Shown piece after piece: positions 33,388-42,267 of a stretch of DNA of 62,511 bases (position 1 is its first letter; each line of letters starts with the position of its first letter). Position numbers and translations under genes: made by a program. Under the pieces are notes generated by a model. It saw only the letters and a program-made list of their open reading frames with translations, made no database searches and had not been told where the DNA came from. This DNA is from Acidobacteriota bacterium (GTDB taxonomy: Bacteria > Acidobacteriota > Terriglobia > Bryobacterales > Bryobacteraceae): assembly GCA_016213775.1 (NCBI GenBank), contig JACQZR010000201.1, forward strand, positions 1-62,511, written 5' to 3'.

Positions 33388-34893
33388 ATGATACCGCGGA
33401 CGGCTGTGGTGTGGTTGGCCTGCGCCGTGTTGGGGGAGGCCGGAATCATTCATGGGATCGCAATTGAGCGGATTTCGTCACGACCACTGGCGCGGACGCG
33501 CGTGCAGTTGCAGTCAGTGGCGGCGGGGGGCGCGCGGGCGAAGCTGGCCGATGCGTTGACGGATCGCAGCGGGCAGTTCTGGTTCCCTTCCCTGCCCGAT
33601 GGATTCTACCTGCTGGTTTCGCGGCGGCGAGGGTTTCTCGACTTCAGTTATGGCGAAAAGCGGGCCGGCGGACCCGGCAAAGTGATCGAAGTGAAGGGCG
33701 ATTCGGTGACCTTTGCTGAGCTGCCGATGCGGCATTTGGGGGCGATCACCGGCCGGCTGGTGGATGAGAATCAGGTGGGGATGGCGGACGTCAATGTCTA
33801 CGCCTATCGCGCGCAGATGCCGCTGCGCGTGGCGGCGAATACGAAGAGCGACGATCGCGGCAACTTCCGGTTGAGCGGGCTCACGCCGGGCAGGTATTGG
33901 GTGCGCAGCGGCGCGATGGATCTGGAGGACGGAGGCGGGATCATTCCGACATTCTTTCCAGGGGTGACGGAGTCACGTGAGGCCCGGACGTTTCTTGCGC
34001 AGGCGGACATGGATACCGGCGAGGCTCTGTTTATGCCGACGCCGGGTAGGGTGTTCACACTGAGCGGCCACATCACGTGCCAGGTTCCGATGACGTCAGT
34101 GAAAGTGACGCTGAGCTCCGATACCGGGCGAAAGGACACCGTGGTTTCCTGCGCGCCCGATTCGATCTACAAGTTTGATGAACTCGCACCGGGGAGGTAC
34201 GAGATTCTGGCTGAGCCGGCGGGGTCGAACGAGCCGGTGGCGTTCTGGCACTCGTTTGCGCTGGAGAAGGAGAGCGTCGTTCACGGACAAACCGTGAGGC
34301 TGCCGCGATTGGAGGTGCGGCAGCGCACACCAAAGCGAACAGAGCAGGAAGCCGCCAAGATTATCTTGAGACGCGTCGATGCGGCGGGCAACACCGTCTC
34401 GGCACGGCCAGGTGGACACATACTGCCGGGCGTCTGGGAGGTGTTCGTGACACCCTCGCCCGAGTATGCATTCACAAGATTCGAGGTGCCGTCCTACATT
34501 GCGCGGCGGGTCCCCGTAGGCGAGGTGGGCAACGCCCCGCGAATCGGGTTGGAGAACTCCACCTTGGTTTTTGCCGACGCGGTACTCAATCCCGGCGGCA
34601 TAGTGGAAGGCGTGGTGAAGAAGCAGGACGCGGTGTGGCCGGGGGCGCCGGTGTATCTGGTGGCGCAGAACCTGGAGCAGCACGTGCTGATTCATGGGAC
34701 GATGCGCGCGACGGCGGACGCCGCCGGCAAGTTCCGGTTTGTATCGCTGCCGCCGGGGCAGTACCTGCTGATCAGCACGTATGATCTGGACGAGATCACG
34801 AAAGAGACATTGGCGGACGCACGCGCTGCGACAGTGAGCATCGCGGAAGGGCGCACGGAGACCGTGGCGCTGGAGTTGTACGAAGTGCAGTAG
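33388..34893 (+). CDS. Secreted carboxypeptidase-regulatory-like (beta-sandwich) protein
   Basis: About 501 residues from ATG 33388, which gives a signal peptide (PRTAVVWLACAVLGEAGIIHG). The body is a chain of carboxypeptidase-regulatory-like beta sandwiches: about 20-100, 115-185 (ITGRLVDENQVGMADVNVYAY, FRLSGLTPGRYWVR) and 400-500 (VEGVVKKQDAVWPGAPVYLV, FRFVSLPPGQYLL). No catalytic domain is visible. Such proteins are abundant in Acidobacteriota and may bind surfaces or accompany TonB-type receptors. Only 13 bp separate its start from the divergent AGE gene, so each promoter must lie inside the other gene or be very compact. Confidence 0.75.
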   Translation: MIPRTAVVWLACAVLGEAGIIHGIAIERISSRPLARTRVQLQSVAAGGARAKLADALTDRSGQFWFPSLPDGFYLLVSRRRGFLDFSYGEKRAGGPGKVIEVKGDSVTFAELPMRHLGAITGRLVDENQVGMADVNVYAYRAQMPLRVAANTKSDDRGNFRLSGLTPGRYWVRSGAMDLEDGGGIIPTFFPGVTESREARTFLAQADMDTGEALFMPTPGRVFTLSGHITCQVPMTSVKVTLSSDTGRKDTVVSCAPDSIYKFDELAPGRYEILAEPAGSNEPVAFWHSFALEKESVVHGQTVRLPRLEVRQRTPKRTEQEAAKIILRRVDAAGNTVSARPGGHILPGVWEVFVTPSPEYAFTRFEVPSYIARRVPVGEVGNAPRIGLENSTLVFADAVLNPGGIVEGVVKKQDAVWPGAPVYLVAQNLEQHVLIHGTMRATADAAGKFRFVSLPPGQYLLISTYDLDEITKETLADARAATVSIAEGRTETVALELYEVQ

Positions 34894-34902
34894 AATCGCT
34901 GC

Positions 34903-36720
34903 ATGTCCCCCTTGCGGATTCTTCTTGTCACGATTGGCTTGTGCGGATTGGCGATCGGCCAGCCCACGCAGGAGATGCGGCGGCAGCAGCGCGAGCAGTA
35001 CGCCAAGGCAAATCCTCCACGCGAATCGACGGGCCTGGTGCCGCTGCCGGACTTGGGGACAGCCACGTACAAAGGCGAGGAAGGCGGGCTGTATCCGGGC
35101 GGGAAGAACATTCCCCCGGCGGCACATATCGAAGCAGGGTTGCGCACGGCGCGCGAGCTGCGTCCGTTGGATGGCGAGGGGAAGGCTTCGGCGAACGGGA
35201 AGATTGTGCTGCTGTCGGTTGGCATGTCGAATACGACCCAGGAATTCTCGATGTTCCAGCGAGTAGCCGGGCAACAGCAGGGATTGAATCCGCAGTTGGT
35301 AATCGTGGATGGGGCGCAGGGCGGACAGACGGCGATAGTGACGGCGAATCCGGAGAGCCGCTATTGGACGGTTGTGGAAGAACGGCTGCGCGCGGCGGGC
35401 GTAACGCCAGCGCAGGTGCAGGTGGCCTGGATCAAGCAGGCGAATGCTGGTCCACAGAAAGGCTGGCCGGAGGAGGCGAAGCGGCTTGCAGCGGATCTGG
35501 TGAGTACGATTCATACGCTGCGGAAGAAGTGTCCGAACGTGAAGATGGTGTATCTGTCGAGCCGCATTTACGCGGGCTATGCGTCGACTCCGTTGAATCC
35601 GGAGCCGTACGCGTATGAAGGTGCGTTCGCGGTGAAGTGGGTGATTGCGGATCAGCTCGCGGGGAAGCCGGGATTGCGCTACGACGAAGCTCCGTGGCTC
35701 GGTTGGGGGCCGTATTTGTGGACCGATGGCGTGAAGGGGCGAAGAGCGGATGACGTGGTGTGGAAGCGCGAGGATGTGGCGGATGATGGAACCCATCCTT
35801 CGAATTCCGGACGGGAGAAAGTCGCGCGAATGCTGCTGGCGTTCTTCCGTAACAATCCGACGGCGCGGCCGTGGTTCACTGCTGGAGATGCGGGAGCTTC
35901 GCGGCGGCCGCCTTTGCCGCAAGGGACGCGCACGTGGAAGGACATCGCCTATGTGGCCGATCCGCACGAGCGCCAGAAGTTGGATCTATATGTACCCGGT
36001 GAAGGACGCAACTGGCCGCTGATTGTCGCGGTACATGGCGGCGCGTGGCGTGCAGGAAGTAAGGAGAATGAGCCAGTGGGGGCGTTCCTGTCGAAGGGAT
36101 TTGCCGTTGCCGCGATCAACTACCGGCTCAGCCAGCATGCTCAGTTCCCCGCCCAGATCCAGGACTGCAAGGCGGCAATCCGCTGGCTACGGGCGCACGC
36201 GCAGCAATTCGGATTCGATCCAAAGCATGTGGGTGTGTATGGGACATCTGCCGGCGGGCATCTGGTAGCGATGCTCGGCACGGCGGGCGCGGTGAAGGAG
36301 TTTGAGGTGGGCGACTTTCTCACCGAGTCCAGCGCGGTGCAGGCCGTGGCGGATTTCTTTGGGCCCACGGATTTTCTGCAGATGGACGCGCACCGGGTGA
36401 ACGATAAAGCGATGACGCACACGTTGCCGAATTCGCCGGAATCGCTGTTGGTGGGCGGGCTCATTACGGAGAACAAGGACAAGGTGGCGCGGGCGAATCC
36501 GGTAACGTACGTGACGAAGAGTGCTCCGCCGTTTCTGATTGTGCATGGCGACAACGATATGCTGGTGCCGCACCATCAGAGCGAGTTGCTGTTGGGCGCG
36601 CTGCAGAAGGCGGGTGTGAAGGTGCGGCTGGTGACGATCAAAGGCGGGCCGCATGGCGGTGAGACGACGTCGAAGGGGCTGCCGATGGCGGTGGAATTTT
36701 TCGCGGAGAAGCTGCGCTGA
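34903..36720 (+). CDS. Secreted fusion of SGNH-like and alpha/beta hydrolase (esterase) domains
   Basis: A 605-residue protein with a signal peptide (LRILLVTIGLCGLAIG). The N-terminal half (about 70-325) is SGNH-like: SVGMSNTTQEFSMF and the catalytic-type DGTHPSNSGREKVA. The C-terminal half (about 345-605) is a BD-FAE/esterase-lipase alpha/beta hydrolase: VAVHGGAW (oxyanion), GVYGTSAGGHL (Ser), VHGDNDMLVP (Asp) and KGGPHGG (His). Two esterase catalytic modules in one secreted chain suggest cooperative removal of two ester types. It starts 10 bp after the previous gene and is followed within 2 bp by the PepSY genes. Confidence 0.85.
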   Translation: MSPLRILLVTIGLCGLAIGQPTQEMRRQQREQYAKANPPRESTGLVPLPDLGTATYKGEEGGLYPGGKNIPPAAHIEAGLRTARELRPLDGEGKASANGKIVLLSVGMSNTTQEFSMFQRVAGQQQGLNPQLVIVDGAQGGQTAIVTANPESRYWTVVEERLRAAGVTPAQVQVAWIKQANAGPQKGWPEEAKRLAADLVSTIHTLRKKCPNVKMVYLSSRIYAGYASTPLNPEPYAYEGAFAVKWVIADQLAGKPGLRYDEAPWLGWGPYLWTDGVKGRRADDVVWKREDVADDGTHPSNSGREKVARMLLAFFRNNPTARPWFTAGDAGASRRPPLPQGTRTWKDIAYVADPHERQKLDLYVPGEGRNWPLIVAVHGGAWRAGSKENEPVGAFLSKGFAVAAINYRLSQHAQFPAQIQDCKAAIRWLRAHAQQFGFDPKHVGVYGTSAGGHLVAMLGTAGAVKEFEVGDFLTESSAVQAVADFFGPTDFLQMDAHRVNDKAMTHTLPNSPESLLVGGLITENKDKVARANPVTYVTKSAPPFLIVHGDNDMLVPHHQSELLLGALQKAGVKVRLVTIKGGPHGGETTSKGLPMAVEFFAEKLR

Positions 36721-36721
36721 C

Positions 36722-37333
36722 ATGTCCATGAACAAGAAAGTTCTCTATGACTGGTTGAAGAAGATCCACATGTACTCGGGGCTTCTGACATTTTCCGCCT
36801 TCGTGGTGTGGGGCGTAACTGGAATCCATGCCGTCTTTCTGGAACCGCCGGGGGAGCATCAACCACCTCCGGTCTCCTCTTTGCGCGAGATTCCGTACAA
36901 AGCCGCCGGTGGGCTGGACGACCAGCAACTGGCGAAGGCAATCTTCGATACTGTGGCGATCCCTCTGGCAGGCGGGCGATACAATGTCCACCGCGATGAG
37001 CAGTCGAATCTCGCATTCAACGTGTTCACGATAAACGGGGGCCGTGAGGTGACGTTTGACGAGGGAGCCGGGATCGTGCGGGTCGCTCACCGCGCCAACA
37101 GCGTGTGGGGGTATCTCTCGTCGATGCATACGGCCCATTCGCGCCGCCACCGTTTGACCGCGTCTGTGATCGCATGGGGCTACTTCAACGAGGTCTCCAC
37201 CTGGGCTTTCCTGTTCATGACGGTGTCCGGGGTGTATATGTGGATTGCCACGCGTCCGGGGTTGCGTTGGGCGCAATTGACGATGGGAGGGATGGCGTTG
37301 CTGACGGTGGCGCTGTGGGTGGTGATCCGGTGA
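36722..37333 (+). CDS. PepSY-associated transmembrane protein, first of a pair
   Basis: A 203-residue membrane protein starting at ATG 36722. Three hydrophobic segments are visible: about 16-36 (GLLTFSAFVVWGVTGIHAVF), about 157-177 (STWAFLFMTVSGVYMWIA) and about 183-203. A periplasmic part in between is PepSY-like. KIHMYSG and SSMHTAH carry histidines at positions matching those of the next gene (NTHLGLG, LHTNH). PepSY-TM proteins are linked to iron or flavin reduction and protease inhibition. It is followed after 4 bp by a similar gene, suggesting a tandem pair or a split of a larger ancestor. Confidence 0.75.
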   Translation: MSMNKKVLYDWLKKIHMYSGLLTFSAFVVWGVTGIHAVFLEPPGEHQPPPVSSLREIPYKAAGGLDDQQLAKAIFDTVAIPLAGGRYNVHRDEQSNLAFNVFTINGGREVTFDEGAGIVRVAHRANSVWGYLSSMHTAHSRRHRLTASVIAWGYFNEVSTWAFLFMTVSGVYMWIATRPGLRWAQLTMGGMALLTVALWVVIR

Positions 37334-37337
37334 ACCT

Positions 37338-37916
37338 ATGTTTCGACTAATGCGCAATACTCATCTCGGGCTGGGACTGCTGTTTGTCCTGATGGCCCTC
37401 GTGTTTGCCATCAGCTCGCTGGTGATCATCTACCGGCCGATGCTGAATACAAAACCGACGGACACAGAGTCGACCTTGAAGCTATCGAGGGAAGCGGCAG
37501 CCAACCCACGAGCCGCCGCGATGGAGCTGATGACGACACACGGAATGAAGGGCGAACTGCGTCAGATCCGGGAAGCTGGGGAGCGTGTCAGCTTTCGCAT
37601 CGTGCGCCCTGGCGAGGTTGTGGATGTCGCCTACACGACATCGAAGGGTGAGGCCAAAATCAAGACGAGACGGCACGGGGCTCTTGAGACGCTGGTGCAA
37701 CTGCATACCAACCACGGCCTGTGGCACGAGTATCTGCCATCGAACATCTGGGCGGCGATCTCGTTGTTGACGTCGGTAGGATTGCTGTTGCTGGGGGCAT
37801 CGGGAATCTACCTGTGGTTCGCGCATCACAGCGAGCGTTTGATCGGAGGGATTCTGCTTGGGTCCGGTCTGATCTTCGGTTTCGTCACATTGTTGTTGAC
37901 ACGGCTTCAGCAGTAG
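37338..37916 (+). CDS. PepSY-associated transmembrane protein, second of a pair
   Basis: A 192-residue protein with the same topology as its neighbour: helix at about 9-33 (LGLGLLFVLMALVFAISSLV), soluble PepSY-like part, then helices at about 138-160 (ending GASGIYLWF, compare SGVYMW) and 168-188. Conserved LHTNH and NTHLGLG histidines could be heme or metal ligands, as in other PepSY-TM proteins, but this is not demonstrated. The first helix to second helix spacing matches the upstream gene, supporting a duplication. Confidence 0.75.
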   Translation: MFRLMRNTHLGLGLLFVLMALVFAISSLVIIYRPMLNTKPTDTESTLKLSREAAANPRAAAMELMTTHGMKGELRQIREAGERVSFRIVRPGEVVDVAYTTSKGEAKIKTRRHGALETLVQLHTNHGLWHEYLPSNIWAAISLLTSVGLLLLGASGIYLWFAHHSERLIGGILLGSGLIFGFVTLLLTRLQQ

Positions 37917-37931
37917 GAGGAGAGGGTTGGA

Positions 37932-39713
37932 ATGCGATTGACAGTCCTCGTTCTGCTGACGGCCTTGCCGGGCTTTGGACAACAGATCTCCGGCGAGTTG
38001 AAGCAGTGGCATGCAGTGACGCTCACCTTTGATGGTCCGGAAACCAGCGAGGCGGCGAATCCGAACCCGTTCCTCTTCTATCGCCTCGACGTTACGTTCT
38101 TAAAGGGGAGTAAGCGGTTCGTTGTTCCGGGCTACTTTGCGGCGGATGGAAATGCGGCCGAGTCGAGCGGGACGGCGGGGAACAAATGGCGTGTCCACTT
38201 TGTGCCGGATGAGACGGGCGAGTGGCGCTACACAGTCTCGTTCCGCAGCGGTGAGAACATTGCGGTAAGTGACTCCGCGGGGGCGGGCTCCCCCGTTGTG
38301 GGCGATGGAGCAACGGGCACGCTTCGCATCGCGGCAACGGACAAGACCGGGCGCGATCACCGGCGGAGAGGAACCCTTCGCTATACCGGTGAACATTACC
38401 AACAGTACGCGGGCACGGGCGAATACTTCATTCAAGCGGGCTCGCAGAGTCCGGAGAATTTTCTGGCCTACGCGGAGTTCGACAACACGGTGGATCACGG
38501 CGGGGCGGCAAACAAACTGCGCGACGGGTTGCATCGCTATGAGCCGCACATCAGGGACTGGAAGGCGGGCGATCCGAGTTGGAAAGAAGGCCGCGGCAGG
38601 GGGATCATCGGAGCGTTGAATTACCTTGCAGGCAAGGGTATGAACACGTTTTACACGCTGACGATGAATATCGACGGTGACGGGCGCGAGATCTATCCAT
38701 GGACGAGCTACGAAGAACGGGCGCGGTATGACGTGTCGAAGCTGGCGCAGTGGGAGATTGTGTTTTCGCACATGGACAGGCTTGGCATGCAGGTGATGCT
38801 GATCACGCAGGAGGAGGAGAACGAGCAGATTCTCGGCAAGCTCACTCCGCTACGGAAACTGTACTACCGCGAACTGGTGGCGAGGTTTTCGCACCATCAC
38901 GGCATCCTCTGGGACCTTTCCGAGGAGATGGACAGGTGGCGGTATTACAAGACCAGGGACATTCAGGAACTTTGCGACTACCTCAAGCGGCTGGACCCTT
39001 ACCGGCACCCGATCCAATACGTGCAGTGGAAGGGCGAGATCCTGCCCGACGACAAAGGATACGGACGGCTGCTGGGGTTTCGCAATTTCGACGGCACGGC
39101 GTTGCAGCACGATCCGGAGCACACCTATCCGCAGACGTTGAAATGGGTGGAGGCGTCAGCGAAGGCAGGGCACAAATGGCTTGTGGGAGTGATCGAGATC
39201 AACCCCACCAGCAGCGGAGTGTTGCCCGACGAAAACGACTACTGGCACGACACGATTCGCAAAGCGTCGATCTGGGGCAACCTGATGGCGGGCGGCGCGG
39301 GCAGTATTCACTTCTTTGGATACAAGTATCCGAACAGTGATCTCGACATGGAGGACTGGCGCAGCCGCGATCACTTCTGGGACTTGATGCGCCATGCACA
39401 CGAGTTCTTCACGCGCTATCTTCCGTTTCATGAAATGCGTCGGGCCAACGAGGTGACGGGCGCGGCCAACCAGTGGGTGTTTGCCAAGCCGGGCGAGGTC
39501 TACGCGATCTACCTTCCCGAGGGCGGCACGACTGAGTTGGAGCTTCCCTGGCCGGGGAGCACGTTTGAGGTGAAATGGTATGATCCGCGGTTCGGCGGCG
39601 AGTTGCAGGACGGAACGGTTCGCACTGTTGCGGGCGGTAGGCGCGTGCAGTTGGGGGAAGCACCGAAGGAACGGAGCAAAGACTGGGCTGTTCTAGTCAG
39701 GAAGGTGAGATGA
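37932..39713 (+). CDS. DUF5060 domain-containing secreted glycosidase-like protein
   Basis: A 593-residue protein with a signal peptide (RLTVLVLLTALPGFGQ). The N-terminal beta domain (about 22-110: KQWHAVTLTFDGPETSE, PFLFYRLDVTF) is DUF5060. The centre (about 130-500) is a TIM-barrel-like glycosidase region with GKGMNTFYTLTMNIDGDG, LSEEMDRWRY and GVIEINPTSSG, which provide candidate acidic residues. The C-terminal piece (about 500-593, WVFAKPGEVYAIYLPEGG) is the putative collagen-binding beta domain often found at the end of apiosidase-type proteins. The substrate is not known. Confidence 0.8.
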   Translation: MRLTVLVLLTALPGFGQQISGELKQWHAVTLTFDGPETSEAANPNPFLFYRLDVTFLKGSKRFVVPGYFAADGNAAESSGTAGNKWRVHFVPDETGEWRYTVSFRSGENIAVSDSAGAGSPVVGDGATGTLRIAATDKTGRDHRRRGTLRYTGEHYQQYAGTGEYFIQAGSQSPENFLAYAEFDNTVDHGGAANKLRDGLHRYEPHIRDWKAGDPSWKEGRGRGIIGALNYLAGKGMNTFYTLTMNIDGDGREIYPWTSYEERARYDVSKLAQWEIVFSHMDRLGMQVMLITQEEENEQILGKLTPLRKLYYRELVARFSHHHGILWDLSEEMDRWRYYKTRDIQELCDYLKRLDPYRHPIQYVQWKGEILPDDKGYGRLLGFRNFDGTALQHDPEHTYPQTLKWVEASAKAGHKWLVGVIEINPTSSGVLPDENDYWHDTIRKASIWGNLMAGGAGSIHFFGYKYPNSDLDMEDWRSRDHFWDLMRHAHEFFTRYLPFHEMRRANEVTGAANQWVFAKPGEVYAIYLPEGGTTELELPWPGSTFEVKWYDPRFGGELQDGTVRTVAGGRRVQLGEAPKERSKDWAVLVRKVR

Positions 39714-40141
39714 CAATGGGGACACGTGTGATCGCCCTGCTGGCAGTGGCGGTTTGCTGCGCGGCGCAGAATCTGGACAAGCCGACGAAGTTCCATGTGA
39801 AGCTGTCCGACCCCATCGGCGGCAAGGCCGGCAAACCGGGTGCCCGCGTCGGGGCGGTGGTTATCTCTCCCGAGGTCTTTCTTGGTGGGCGATTGGAAGG
39901 CGTCATCCGGCAGGCAGGAGGCGGCAAGTTGGAAGTTGTCTTTACGGTTCTGAAGTACAAGGGCAAGTCGTGGAACGTCACCTCGCGCACAACGGATTTT
40001 GTGAACTCTATCGGTCATCCGGCTGTGGATGAGGAGGAACGTCCGCTGAAACTGGTGAACGGGGTGTTGGTATCGGATCAACCGCTGGCGATGCTGGAGG
40101 AGGGCGCGGAACTGCGATTGGAAGTGACTCCAAGTGGTTAG
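39710..40141 (+). CDS. Small secreted protein of unknown function
   Basis: A 143-residue protein overlapping the previous stop by ATGA (an ATG at 39716 is the alternative). A signal peptide (TRVIALLAVAVCCAA) is followed by a beta-rich domain with several KPGARV and GGRLEGVIRQAGGGKLEV-like strands, reminiscent of bacterial secreted beta-barrel proteins of unknown role. No family could be named. It ends the plus-strand run that began at 33388. Confidence 0.6.
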   Translation: MTMGTRVIALLAVAVCCAAQNLDKPTKFHVKLSDPIGGKAGKPGARVGAVVISPEVFLGGRLEGVIRQAGGGKLEVVFTVLKYKGKSWNVTSRTTDFVNSIGHPAVDEEERPLKLVNGVLVSDQPLAMLEEGAELRLEVTPSG

Positions 40142-40164
40142 CGGTTTTGGTGAAAGCGCTTGGG

Positions 40165-40581
40165 CTACGTTTCGGGGGGAGTGAGATCATGGCCTATCAG
40201 TTTGATGCCGGGCACTCCGGCATAGTCAGCAGGGTTGTTTGTGACGAGTGGAACGTTATAGAGGACCGCGGTTGCCGCGATCCAGGCATCCGCTCCTTCA
40301 ATGCGCCTTCCGATAGCTTGCGCTTTTACCATCACCTGCGCCCAGGTGACCACTAAATCGCGGGACGAGGGGATCGACACGAATCGCCTCATGTATGTGC
40401 GAAAGCGTTCCGTCCTGCGTAATCCCCAATCGGATTGAATGACCCATCGCTCCAGTTCGGCTTCGGTCATGAAGGAGATGAGCAGGTCAGGCGCTGCGAG
40501 AGCTGGCAAGTACTTCTCCGCGCGGGAATCGCCTTTGAATACAAGCGAAATGACGTCGGTGTCCACCGTTACTCCGCTCAT
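40165..40581 (-). CDS. vapC: PIN-domain toxin (VapC-like)
   Basis: A 138-residue PIN RNase: Asp pair in TVDTDVISLVFK, Glu in FMTEAELERW, Asp in EGADAWIAATAV and the terminal VTNNPADY, in which the usual last Asp is replaced by Asn-Pro-Ala-Asp, as in several VapC subgroups. It overlaps the small upstream gene by 4 bp and is therefore the toxin of a two-gene cassette. It stands alone on the minus strand between two transcription units. Confidence 0.85.
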   Translation of the reverse strand: MSGVTVDTDVISLVFKGDSRAEKYLPALAAPDLLISFMTEAELERWVIQSDWGLRRTERFRTYMRRFVSIPSSRDLVVTWAQVMVKAQAIGRRIEGADAWIAATAVLYNVPLVTNNPADYAGVPGIKLIGHDLTPPET

Positions 40582-40778
40582 GCGGCGCGATCAGCCTCAG
40601 TATGCCCTCGCCACTGGCGAAGCATAGAGAGGAACTCGTCGATGTCTTCCTCTTCCGGCCAGAAGTCGCCGATGAGATCCCGGGGATCGGCAGTCTGAAT
40701 TGTGCTTTGAGCGCGTTTCAATTCTTCAATAGACGGGTGACCCGACTTTGCGTACTTCTCTTCGAGCCATTCGGCCAT
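40578..40778 (-). CDS. Small antitoxin-like protein
   Basis: A 66-residue protein (AEWLEEKYAKSGHPSIEELK) rich in acidic residues, with a C-terminal helix (EEEDIDEFLSMLRQWRGH) expected to bind the toxin groove. It overlaps the PIN gene by ATGA. No DNA-binding domain is obvious, which is short even for VapB-type antitoxins; either a cryptic N-terminal fold binds DNA or regulation is indirect. Confidence 0.6.
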   Translation of the reverse strand: MAEWLEEKYAKSGHPSIEELKRAQSTIQTADPRDLIGDFWPEEEDIDEFLSMLRQWRGHTEADRAA

Positions 40779-40820
40779 ATCTTCAGTCTACACAAGCTCA
40801 AAGTGACCCGGCGCGGCGCA

Positions 40821-42194
40821 CTAGCTCCAATGACGGTCGTTGCTGCGATCACGGTCCCACTGTGGCGTGGGCTCGAAGTAGCCTGGTTCGAGCAGGTGTT
40901 GCTTCACCACTTCGTCGTTGAGGGTAACCCCGAGGCCCGGCCTTGTGGGGACCTTAGCGAAGCCCTTTTCGAAGAGCGGCTTGTCCCCGTGCACGAGGTC
41001 TTCCCACCAGGGGACATCGACGGAATGGTGCTCGAGGGCGACGAAGTTTTCGGTAGCGGCGGCGCAATGGAGGTTAGCCATGAAGCTCACCGGACTGCCG
41101 GCAAAGTGCATCGCCATCGGGACGCCGAGTTCCTGGCAGGCGTCGCCGATCTTCTTGGTTTCGAGAATCCCGCCGGAGGTGGCAAGGTCGGGGTGCAGCA
41201 TATCCACCGCATGCATGCTGGCGAGTTTGATGAAATCCTCCTTGAGGTAGATATCTTCTCCGGTGAGAATGGGGACATCCACCGCGTCGGTGATTTTCTT
41301 CATCAGCTCGGCATGTTGCCAGGGGATCATGTCTTCCAGCCAGGCCATGTTGTACTTCTCCAGAGCCTTGCCGAGGCGGATGCAGGAATTGAGACCGATG
41401 TGGCCGAAGTGATCGGCGGCGAGTGGGACTTCCATGCCGATGATCTCGCGGATGCGCCCGACGTATTCGGCCATGAGCGCGATGCCCTTGTCGGTGATTT
41501 CCATGCCAGTGAACATGTGCTGCGTATTGGGAAAGCTGCGCGAAGTGGTGCCGAGAGGCTTGCTGATGGCGCCTTTGACGTTTTCCACGAGATCGACGCC
41601 GAGGTCCATTTTGAGGAAGGTGAAACCTTTTTGGTCGACGCGATCTTTCATTCGTTTGGCGTAAACTTCGGGGTCATGCGATTCGTTGGTGTCGGCGTAG
41701 CAGCGGATGCGGTCACGGAATTTGCCGCCGAGGAATTGATAGACGGGCACGTTGTATGCCTTGCCGGCGATGTCCCAGAGCGCCATCTCGACGCCGCAGA
41801 CGCCGCCGCCCTGCCGCGCGTGACTGCCGAATTGTTTGATCTTGCGGAAGATTTTGTCGATGTTGCAGGGGTTCTCGCCGAGCAGCCGGCTTTTGAGCAG
41901 GAGCGCATAGTTCTTACTGGCTCCGTCGCGCACTTCGCCGAGCCCATAGATGCCCTGATTGGTATCGATGCGGATGAGCGGGCACGTCATGGGGGCTTTG
42001 GCGACGACCGCTACGCGGAGGTCAGTGATCTTCAAGTCAGACGGCTTGGAGGCACTGTTGACGTTTTGCATGGCGGCTTCCAGATCGTGGTCCGCCCAGA
42101 ACGAGGTTGCGAGCGCGCCGCCTGCCGCGGCGAAGAAGTTGCGCCTGGAGAAACCACGGGAACGACGCGGTGAGAATGACTGGGGGCTTGTCAT
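40821..42194 (-). CDS. Exported mandelate racemase/muconate lactonizing (enolase superfamily) enzyme
   Basis: A 457-residue enolase-superfamily protein. The N-terminus has an extended twin-arginine leader (SRRNFFAAAGGALATSFWA after a basic stretch). The capping domain precedes a barrel with catalytic Lys in FTFLKMDLGVDL, metal ligands Asp in LAADHFGH, Glu in AWLEDMIPW and Glu in ILTGEDIYL, and the general-base His in AMHFAGSPVSFM. This spacing suits acid-sugar dehydratases of the mannonate/galactonate/glucarate type. These are normally cytosolic Mg enzymes, so Tat export is unusual. It is divergent from Ku with 73 bp between the starts. Confidence 0.85.
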   Translation of the reverse strand: MTSPQSFSPRRSRGFSRRNFFAAAGGALATSFWADHDLEAAMQNVNSASKPSDLKITDLRVAVVAKAPMTCPLIRIDTNQGIYGLGEVRDGASKNYALLLKSRLLGENPCNIDKIFRKIKQFGSHARQGGGVCGVEMALWDIAGKAYNVPVYQFLGGKFRDRIRCYADTNESHDPEVYAKRMKDRVDQKGFTFLKMDLGVDLVENVKGAISKPLGTTSRSFPNTQHMFTGMEITDKGIALMAEYVGRIREIIGMEVPLAADHFGHIGLNSCIRLGKALEKYNMAWLEDMIPWQHAELMKKITDAVDVPILTGEDIYLKEDFIKLASMHAVDMLHPDLATSGGILETKKIGDACQELGVPMAMHFAGSPVSFMANLHCAAATENFVALEHHSVDVPWWEDLVHGDKPLFEKGFAKVPTRPGLGVTLNDEVVKQHLLEPGYFEPTPQWDRDRSNDRHWS

Positions 42195-42247
42195 GCCCGG
42201 ATTATATGCCCGCGATCAGGGAGATGACGTCTCGTTGGGCGAGATGC

Positions 42248-42257
42248 TCTCGCGAGA
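42248..42257. promoter_or_regulatory. Perfect 10-bp palindrome upstream of Ku
   Basis: TCTCGCGAGA lies 11 bp before the Ku ATG, within the 73-bp divergent gap shared with the enolase-superfamily gene. It could be an operator, but a 10-bp palindrome in GC-rich DNA can arise by chance. No T-run follows. Confidence 0.3.
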
Positions 42258-42267
42258 TAATAGGAAT

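Noticed and set aside
34096-35967. A 623-codon open frame on the minus strand, and similar long ones at 14134-15885 (minus) and 40602-42173 (plus)
   Set aside because: All lie antisense to genes with clear families; their sequences are Arg/His/Pro-rich and featureless, as expected from the shadow frame of GC-rich coding DNA.
41959-42267. N-terminal extension of Ku
   Set aside because: It overlaps the divergent enolase-superfamily gene and does not resemble Ku; the canonical start is at 42268.
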